A stretch of 64,000 bases of DNA from Mycobacteroides salmoniphilum. Its GTDB lineage: Bacteria > Actinomycetota > Actinomycetes > Mycobacteriales > Mycobacteriaceae. Position numbers and translations under genes: made by a program. Of this stretch, positions 57,227 to 64,000 are shown piece by piece. The stretch's first letter is position 1, and every line of letters begins with the position of its first letter. Under the pieces are notes generated by a model, which ran no database searches, was not told the DNA's origin, and saw nothing but the letters and a program-made list of their open reading frames with translations. The stretch is from positions 2,170,001-2,234,000 of the forward strand of contig NZ_CP024633.1 in assembly GCF_004924335.1 (NCBI RefSeq), written 5' to 3'.

Positions 57227-57877
57227 CTACGCCGCCAGGGCGGCGGTGGTCGCGGCGAACATGGTCGTCTTGATGGCGCCCAGCGTTCCGCTGTTCTTAC
57301 CGGCCAGGGGACCCATCAGATCGACTGCGACGCTGAGTACTTCGTCTTCGGCCGCGGCCCGGTCGGCCAGACCCGCGGCAACGGCGGCGTCTCCGCCGTA
57401 CCGATGTCCGGTAGTCATGGCGGTGACCGCTGTCTGCGGGGTCACTTTGGCCTGGATGAGGCTCGCCATTCCGGGGGTAAACGGGATGTTGATATCGACC
57501 TCGGGGAAGCACAAGTACCCACGGTCGGATCGCATCACCCGGTAGTCGTGGGCGACGGCAAGCATCGCCCCGGCCCCGAACGCGTGACCGTTGACCGCGG
57601 CGACGGTGGGCAGCGGGAGGGTGAGGACCCGACTGAAGAGCGCGTGCACGCGGCCGATGTACCAGTCAGTCTGATCACCGTGGGACAGAAGCCAATCCAG
57701 ATCGAGTCCGTTCGAGTAGAACTTTCCGGCTCCCACGGTGACCAATGGCTTGGCATACGTCAGCGCATCGTCGAGGAGCCCATCGACGGTATCGAGCCAA
57801 TCTGGGGAGAAGCGGTTCTCGTCCGCGCCGAGGTTCAGAACCGCGACGGTGTCCTGAAGTTCGAGAGTGGGGGTCAT
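57227..57877 (-). CDS. Enoyl-CoA hydratase/isomerase family protein
   Basis: This protein of 216 residues starts at ATG 57877 with AAAGGA upstream. The crotonase fold shows VTVGAGKFYSNGLDLDWLLS, then AAVNGHAFGAGAMLAVAHDYRV, with the oxyanion-hole GAGA. It is short for the family and has no clear catalytic Glu pair, as in related mycobacterial crotonase-like proteins. It overlaps the end of the TetR gene by 4 bases (57874-57877) and is expressed with it. Confidence 0.83.
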   Translation of the reverse strand: MTPTLELQDTVAVLNLGADENRFSPDWLDTVDGLLDDALTYAKPLVTVGAGKFYSNGLDLDWLLSHGDQTDWYIGRVHALFSRVLTLPLPTVAAVNGHAFGAGAMLAVAHDYRVMRSDRGYLCFPEVDINIPFTPGMASLIQAKVTPQTAVTAMTTGHRYGGDAAVAAGLADRAAAEDEVLSVAVDLMGPLAGKNSGTLGAIKTTMFAATTAALAA

Positions 57878-58536
57878 CCCGTGTTTCCTTTCGTTTTGGC
57901 GCCCTTCGTTTTTGGGCGCGCTGAGGGTGGATCGAGAGCAAGAATGGCGCGCACCGCGGCCTGCAGACGCGAGCGTGCCGCCGCATCGGGCTGGCGGCGC
58001 CCCCGCAACAGAAGGCCGGTCGGCAACCCCACGATGCAGTCCTCGATGACCTGAACCGCGCGGCCGTCCTCCCGATCCCACAGGGCTCGTGACAGGCGAA
58101 TGAACAACGCGACGAGCATCGCGTCGGCGCCCGCCATGGCGTCGACGACGTCGCCGGGAACATCGGGGCCCAGAAGATCCTCGCGCCGCACACCGAGCAC
58201 GAGCCGCGAGGATTCGGGGAAACGTTCGGCGAAGACGGCGGGGGTGTCGGCGGCCGCGACAACCGCGTTCACGGCGGCGGCATGGATAGGGGCACCGGCC
58301 GCGAACGCTGCATCGACGGCGTCACGTTGCATGGCGAGATACCGCTCCGCGGCGCGCAACCAGGCCCGTCCGACCATCGCACCACGTGATCCGAAGGCAT
58401 GGTAGATGGCGCCATTGGAAATCCCGGTCACCTGGGAAACCGCGCGGACCGTCACCGCCGCCGGACCCTCATCCACCGCGATCCGCTCGGTGGCATCGAG
58501 CAGATCGTCGACGGAATGGATGCGGGGGCGGGGCAC
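57874..58536 (-). CDS. TetR-family repressor upstream of the crotonase gene
   Basis: This 220-residue protein starts at GTG 58536. The helix-turn-helix is [20 protein letters not shown], then [20 protein letters not shown]. The C-terminus is Lys-rich ([12 protein letters not shown]). A strong palindrome, 58544-58571, lies only 8 bases upstream of the start codon and should be its operator. The divergent gene is the solitary qcrB homologue. Confidence 0.87.
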   Translation of the reverse strand: MPRPRIHSVDDLLDATERIAVDEGPAAVTVRAVSQVTGISNGAIYHAFGSRGAMVGRAWLRAAERYLAMQRDAVDAAFAAGAPIHAAAVNAVVAAADTPAVFAERFPESSRLVLGVRREDLLGPDVPGDVVDAMAGADAMLVALFIRLSRALWDREDGRAVQVIEDCIVGLPTGLLLRGRRQPDAAARSRLQAAVRAILALDPPSARPKTKGAKTKGNTG

Positions 58537-58543
58537 ACCCGGA

Positions 58544-58571
58544 GAATAACAGAGCGAATGCTCTGTTATTC
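58544..58571. promoter_or_regulatory. 28-bp palindromic TetR operator
   Basis: GAATAACAGAGC and GCTCTGTTATTC are perfect 12-base arms around a GAAT spacer. The site adjoins the TetR start codon and lies 29 bases before the first of two BlaI-like dyads on the way to qcrB. Confidence 0.8.
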
Positions 58572-58599
58572 AATAGGCCGACTCAACAAATCTCCGACA

Positions 58600-58620
58600 A
58601 TTACTACCGCAAGTAGTAAT
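58600..58620. promoter_or_regulatory. BlaI-type dyad 1 upstream of qcrB homologue
   Basis: ATTACTAC-N5-GTAGTAAT is a perfect dyad with 8-base arms. The core TACTAC-N5-GTAGTA matches the dyad at the blaI promoter (11242-11260) apart from one base in that copy. Confidence 0.65.
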
Positions 58621-58624
58621 GACG

Positions 58625-58641
58625 TACTACTCTCCGTAGTA
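58625..58641. promoter_or_regulatory. BlaI-type dyad 2 upstream of qcrB homologue
   Basis: TACTAC-N5-GTAGTA is a perfect dyad with 6-base arms, 23 bases centre to centre from dyad 1 and 31 bases upstream of the qcrB start codon. Confidence 0.62.
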
Positions 58642-58671
58642 GGCACAAAGTCTCTTTCCGAGGGAGCAGCT

Positions 58672-60258
58672 ATGGGTCAAGCAACGGAGCTTGCCAGGGC
58701 GGTCGATTCGCGCTACCACGCGGCATCGGGCCTGCGAAGACAGATGAACAAGGTCTTCCCGACGCACTGGTCATTCCTGCTGGGCGAGATCGCACTCTAT
58801 AGCTTTGTGGTGCTGCTGCTTTCGGGCATCTATCTGGCCCTGTTCTTCGATCCGTCGATGGCCGAGGTCACTTATAACGGCGTCTACCAACCGCTGCGCG
58901 GCATGCAGATGTCCAAGGCCTACGAGAGCGCCCTGAATCTGAGTTTTGAGGTCCGCGGCGGGCTGTTTGTCCGCCAGATCCACCACTGGGCGGCGCTGAT
59001 GTTCGCGGCCTCAATCGTCGTGCACTTGGCCCGCGTCTTCTTCACCGGCGCGTTCCGCCGCCCGCGCGAGGCCAACTGGGTGATCGGCTCGCTGCTGCTG
59101 ATCCTTGCCATGGCAGAAGGGTTCGCGGGCTACTCGCTGCCCGATGATCTGCTGTCCGGTACCGGCCTTCGCGTGGTCACCCAGGGCATGATGTCGCTAC
59201 CGATCATCGGCACCTGGATGCACTGGGCGTTGTTCGGTGGCGACTTCCCCGGAAACATCGTGCTACCAAGACTTTACGCCCTGCATGTGCTGCTCATTCC
59301 TGCCATCATGATCGCTCTCATCGGCGTGCACCTGGCGCTGGTGTGGTATCAGAAACACACGCAATTCCCGGGGCCGCGGCGCACAGAATCCAATGTTGTT
59401 GGGGTGAGGATCGTTCCGGTGTTCGCCATGAAATCCGGTGCGTTCTTCGCCGTCGTGACGGCTATTCTCGCGCTCATGGGTGGTCTGCTGCAGATCAATC
59501 CGGTCTGGAACCTCGGACCCTACAAGCCATCCCAGGTGGCGGCCGGATCACCACCGGATATCTACCTGATGTGGACTGACGGTCTGCTTCGGCTCGTCCC
59601 AGATTGGGAGCTGTACCTCTTCGGCTACACCGTGCCCGCAGTGCTGTGGGGCGTGCTGGGCATCATGCTCGCATTCGCGATGATTGTCGCCTGGCCATGG
59701 ATCGAGCGATGCATTACCGGTGACGATGCGCATCACAATCTGCTGCAGCGTCCGCGTGATGCCCCGGTACGCACCGCCATTGGGGCAGCGGCCTTTTCGC
59801 TGTACATTCTGCTCACGCTGTCGTGCATCAACGACGTCATCGCGCTGAAGTTCCACATCTCGCTGAACGCAACGACGTGGATCGGCCGCATCGGGATGGT
59901 CATCTTGCCGATCGTCGTCTACTACCTCGCCTACCGGTGGGCCATCGGCCTACAACGCAGCGACCGCGCGATACTCGAACACGGCATCGAAACCGGCATC
60001 ATCAAGCGACTGCCGCACGGTGAATACATCGAGCTGCACCAGCCACTGGCCGGAGTCGACGAGCACGGCCACGCCATCCCGCTGGAATACCAGGGCGCAG
60101 CAGTACCTCAACGCATGAACAAACTCGGATCCGCCGGCGCACCCGGCACCGGCTCATTCCTGTTCGCCGACCCCGCCGACGAGCAAGCCGCACTGGTAGA
60201 AGCCGAGCACGCGTCCGCGCATACCGAATTGGCCGTGCTGCGGGGAAGATCGAGGTAA
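58672..60258 (+). CDS. Solitary cytochrome bc complex cytochrome b (QcrB-like)
   Basis: This protein of 528 residues starts at ATG 58672 (AGGGAG upstream). It is a full-length actinobacterial cytochrome b: heme-ligand histidines in [12 protein letters not shown] (H104/H105) and [10 protein letters not shown] (H118), the second pair in [12 protein letters not shown] and [26 protein letters not shown] near the quinol site, and the C-terminal tail [11 protein letters not shown]. The partner genes qcrC and qcrA are absent here, so this is a second copy beside the canonical qcrCAB expected elsewhere. It probably exchanges for or supplements QcrB in the bc1-aa3 supercomplex. Two BlaI-like dyads lie in its promoter. 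Confidence 0.88.
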   Translation: MGQATELARAVDSRYHAASGLRRQMNKVFPTHWSFLLGEIALYSFVVLLLSGIYLALFFDPSMAEVTYNGVYQPLRGMQMSKAYESALNLSFEVRGGLFVRQIHHWAALMFAASIVVHLARVFFTGAFRRPREANWVIGSLLLILAMAEGFAGYSLPDDLLSGTGLRVVTQGMMSLPIIGTWMHWALFGGDFPGNIVLPRLYALHVLLIPAIMIALIGVHLALVWYQKHTQFPGPRRTESNVVGVRIVPVFAMKSGAFFAVVTAILALMGGLLQINPVWNLGPYKPSQVAAGSPPDIYLMWTDGLLRLVPDWELYLFGYTVPAVLWGVLGIMLAFAMIVAWPWIERCITGDDAHHNLLQRPRDAPVRTAIGAAAFSLYILLTLSCINDVIALKFHISLNATTWIGRIGMVILPIVVYYLAYRWAIGLQRSDRAILEHGIETGIIKRLPHGEYIELHQPLAGVDEHGHAIPLEYQGAAVPQRMNKLGSAGAPGTGSFLFADPADEQAALVEAEHASAHTELAVLRGRSR

Positions 60259-60310
60259 CTCGGCCGTCAACGACCTCGGTTCCGGCAGATATATGCAGTA
60301 CCGTCGAGGC

Positions 60311-60694
60311 ATGTCGCCGTGTTTGCGTGCCGTCGGCGCCGCGGTCCTCGCATTGGCGCTCATCGGTTGCACTGAGCCCTTACCGGCGCGCGCCACCATC
60401 TCCCAGTGCGATCTGTCCGAGCTACCTTCCGAGGCGACCGGAACCGTGGACCTTATCCATGCCGGCGGACCATTTCCGTATCCCCGCAATGACGGCGTCG
60501 TGTTCCAGAATCGCGAGAGGGTATTGCCCTCGGAGCCCCGCGGGTACTACCACGAGTACACGGTCCGCACTCCGGGCGGTAAGACGCGCGGCACGCGGCG
60601 CATCATCACCGGCGGCAATCCGCTGAACGATCCGCCGCACGTCTACTACACGGGCGACCACTACCAGTCATTCTGTGAGGTTGACGGCGCATGA
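60311..60694 (+). CDS. Secreted RNase Sa/barnase-type ribonuclease (lipoprotein)
   Basis: This protein of 127 residues starts at ATG 60311 with a signal peptide and lipobox LIGC (C20). The mature domain closely follows Streptomyces RNase Sa: GPFPYPRNDGVVFQNRERVLP (in parts), HEYTVRTPGGKTRGTRRIITG (in parts) and YYTGDHYQSF. Catalytic residues by alignment are E82, R93, R97 and H117. C33 and C122 match the single RNase Sa disulphide. It cleaves RNA after guanosine. The next gene, overlapping by 4 bases, encodes a barstar-type inhibitor. Confidence 0.9.
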   Translation: MSPCLRAVGAAVLALALIGCTEPLPARATISQCDLSELPSEATGTVDLIHAGGPFPYPRNDGVVFQNRERVLPSEPRGYYHEYTVRTPGGKTRGTRRIITGGNPLNDPPHVYYTGDHYQSFCEVDGA

Positions 60695-60996
60695 AGACCT
60701 ATCTCGTCGATGGCTCCCACGTTCGCACCCGGGCGGACTTTTTCACCGAGCTCGGCCGTGCGGTGAACGGGCCGGGCGGCTACTTCGGCAGCAACCTCGA
60801 CGCCCTTGTCGATTGCCTTCGAGGGGGATTCGGTACCCCCGAAGATGAGCCGTTCCGGTTCGTGCTGCGGGACGCGGCGCGCATCAAGTCGGCGGTGGGG
60901 AAGAGGGACTGGGACGCCATCGAGGAGATCTTCGAGGAGGCCGGCGTACCGCTGACGACGCGTGCCGAGACGAAAGACCCAGACGACAGACGGTGA
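60691..60996 (+). CDS. Barstar-family ribonuclease inhibitor
   Basis: This 101-residue protein has the barstar core YFGSNLDALVDCL with Asp residues D37 and D41 equivalent to D35 and D39 of barstar, which block the active site of the RNase. ATG start overlaps the RNase stop. It lacks a signal peptide and stays in the cytosol, protecting the cell before the RNase is exported. This is a classical toxin-immunity layout. Confidence 0.88.
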   Translation: MKTYLVDGSHVRTRADFFTELGRAVNGPGGYFGSNLDALVDCLRGGFGTPEDEPFRFVLRDAARIKSAVGKRDWDAIEEIFEEAGVPLTTRAETKDPDDRR

Positions 60997-61018
60997 CTAG
61001 TCCTGACCGATAGCGCGA

Positions 61019-61044
61019 TGGCCGGCCCCCGAAGGAGCCGGCCA
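61019..61044. terminator. Bidirectional hairpin between barstar and katG genes
   Basis: TGGCCGGC and GCCGGCCA form a perfect 8-bp stem around 10 bases. It sits between the convergent ends of the barstar gene (60996) and katG (61061), so it may serve both. Confidence 0.65.
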
Positions 61045-61060
61045 CCCACGTGCTGCGAGA

Positions 61061-63313
<2,253 letters not shown>

Positions 63314-63790
63314 TCACGTGTGTGATCCCGAAATTCGTGTGGGCGCTTGCGGGGAAGCGCAGTCGGGGCATAGGCCCCAATAGATAACCTCGGCCTCCTC
63401 AAGGACGAAACCGTTGTAGTCGGATGGGGTGAGGCACGGCGCGGCGCCGACGGCGCAGTCGACGTCCGCGATAACGCCGCACGAGCGGCATACGACATGG
63501 TGATGGTTGTCGCCGACCCGCGATTCGTACCGGGCGACGGAGCCGGAGGGCTGGATCTTGCGCACCAGGCCCGCCGAAGTCAGCGCCGCCAAGACGTCGT
63601 AAACGGCCTGCCGGGACACTTCGGGCAGACCGGTCCTGACGACACCAAAGACGGTCTCGGTGTCGGCGTGCGGGTGCGCTTCCACGGCTTCGAGGACGGC
63701 CACCCGGGGCCGGGTCACCCGCAGATCAGCAGTCCGCAGCAGCGCCGCGTACTCATCCGAACTGAAGGCCACGAGGTCAGTATGCCTCAA
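63314..63790 (-). CDS. furA: Ferric uptake regulator family repressor FurA
   Basis: This protein of about 158 residues (TTG start at 63790; GTG 63772 gives 152) has the FurA winged helix VTRPRVAVLEAVEAHPHADTET (in parts), SRQAVYDVLAALTSAGLVRK, the metal motif GDNHHHVVCRSCG, and CPDC near the end. It closely matches M. tuberculosis FurA, which represses itself and katG and is released by oxidative stress. A dyad 5 bases upstream of the start codon is the likely operator. Confidence 0.92.
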   Translation of the reverse strand: MRHTDLVAFSSDEYAALLRTADLRVTRPRVAVLEAVEAHPHADTETVFGVVRTGLPEVSRQAVYDVLAALTSAGLVRKIQPSGSVARYESRVGDNHHHVVCRSCGVIADVDCAVGAAPCLTPSDYNGFVLEEAEVIYWGLCPDCASPQAPTRISGSHT

Positions 63791-63794
63791 TTAT

Positions 63795-63809
63795 CTGGAA
63801 TGAATCCAG
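63795..63809. promoter_or_regulatory. FurA operator candidate
   Basis: CTGGA-ATGAA-TCCAG is a perfect dyad with 5-base arms in an AT-richer stretch just upstream of the furA start. Mycobacterial FurA binds an AT-rich site at this place in its own promoter. Confidence 0.5.
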
Positions 63810-63925
63810 GAAATACGCAAAAGAGTCGGAAAGAGTTCACAACCAGCCTGACCAGCGCAAAGGAGTCGACAATGACCGTCACATGGCGTCGGCGCCGAGC
63901 GCTTTGCGCCCGGCAATGGGGAGAA

Positions 63926-64000
63926 TTACCTCGCCGACATGGTTTCGATCACACCGCCGAGCAGCCTGCGCAGCTGGGCGCGATCTTTCTCTGTCATGTT
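63926..64000 (-). CDS. C-terminal end of a MarR-family regulator (5' end outside window)
   Basis: Only the last 24 codons lie inside the window, reading MTEKDRAQLRRLLGGVIETM then SAR and a TAA stop at 63926-63928. This is the common final helix of MarR-family proteins (LSPxERxQLRRLL). The 116 bases between it and the furA dyad hold no recognised gene. Assignment rests on a short stretch. Confidence 0.5.
   Translation of the reverse strand, partial: NMTEKDRAQLRRLLGGVIETMSAR

Overview
The window is high-GC actinobacterial DNA. Its gene order from the left edge to about 29.3 kb follows Mycobacterium tuberculosis Rv1836c-Rv1861: VWA protein, glcB, two CBS/DUF21 proteins, guaB1, gnd, BlaR-like peptidase, blaI, PaaI-type thioesterase, ureABCFGD, ndh, F420 LLM enzyme, SDR, modABC, apa, small membrane protein. 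Insertions in that block (four PknH-sensor lipoproteins, an iron-regulated FhuF-like gene) and the accessory content to the right suggest a rapidly growing mycobacterium, most likely of the abscessus/chelonae group (Mycobacteroides). The species assignment is inference; the synteny is recalled knowledge compared with translated sequence.

Layout. 0-11.2 kb, minus strand: central metabolism (malate synthase, GMP reductase-type GuaB1, 6-phosphogluconate dehydrogenase), CNNM-type membrane proteins and the blaR-blaI regulatory pair. 11.2-12.9 kb: an IdeR-controlled FhuF-like gene, then a probable homologue of the iron-sparing sRNA MrsI (promoter with iron box, roughly 120 nt, strong terminator), then the thioesterase. 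12.9-16.1 kb: four tandem PknH-sensor lipoproteins. 16.2-20.6 kb: the urease operon. 20.6-24.6 kb: ndh, a frameshifted maleylpyruvate-isomerase-family gene, an LLM flavin/F420 enzyme and a degenerate SDR. 24.8-33.3 kb: modABC, apa, a small GlsB-like protein and a huge nitrate reductase/CysJ fusion. The molybdate transporter may supply the cofactor metal for that enzyme. 33.3-34.7 kb: a fluoride riboswitch driving two crcB genes and a universal stress protein. 34.7-37.1 kb: two paralogous GNAT-like genes with near-identical leaderless-type promoters.

37-52 kb is a mosaic of small accessory units, several with visible operators: cinA; HD protein and GlxA regulator; pirin and TetR; VOC-ArsR-SRPBCC; esterase; SGNH hydrolase; HAD phosphatase; Tat-exported FAD oxidoreductase; MBL protein. 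52-57 kb is a TetR-flanked, translationally coupled operon of a DUF4242 protein, an acyl-CoA-dehydrogenase-like flavoenzyme and a complete nitrate/sulfonate-type ABC transporter. 57-60.3 kb: a tiny Trp/Cys-repeat secreted protein, an enoyl-CoA hydratase with its TetR, and a solitary second cytochrome b (QcrB-like). The qcrB promoter carries two copies of the same dyad found at the blaI promoter. 60.3-61 kb: an RNase Sa-type secreted ribonuclease with a barstar-type inhibitor. 61-64 kb: katG-furA and the end of a MarR-type gene.

No tRNA, rRNA, CRISPR array, transposase or prophage gene was recognised. No gene-free stretch exceeds about 260 bases. The longer gaps (1781-1969, 4178-4277, 11285-11424, 16105-16246, 22081-22203, 24616-24810, 27500-27673, 29256-29445, 63810-63925) hold promoters or nothing I can name.
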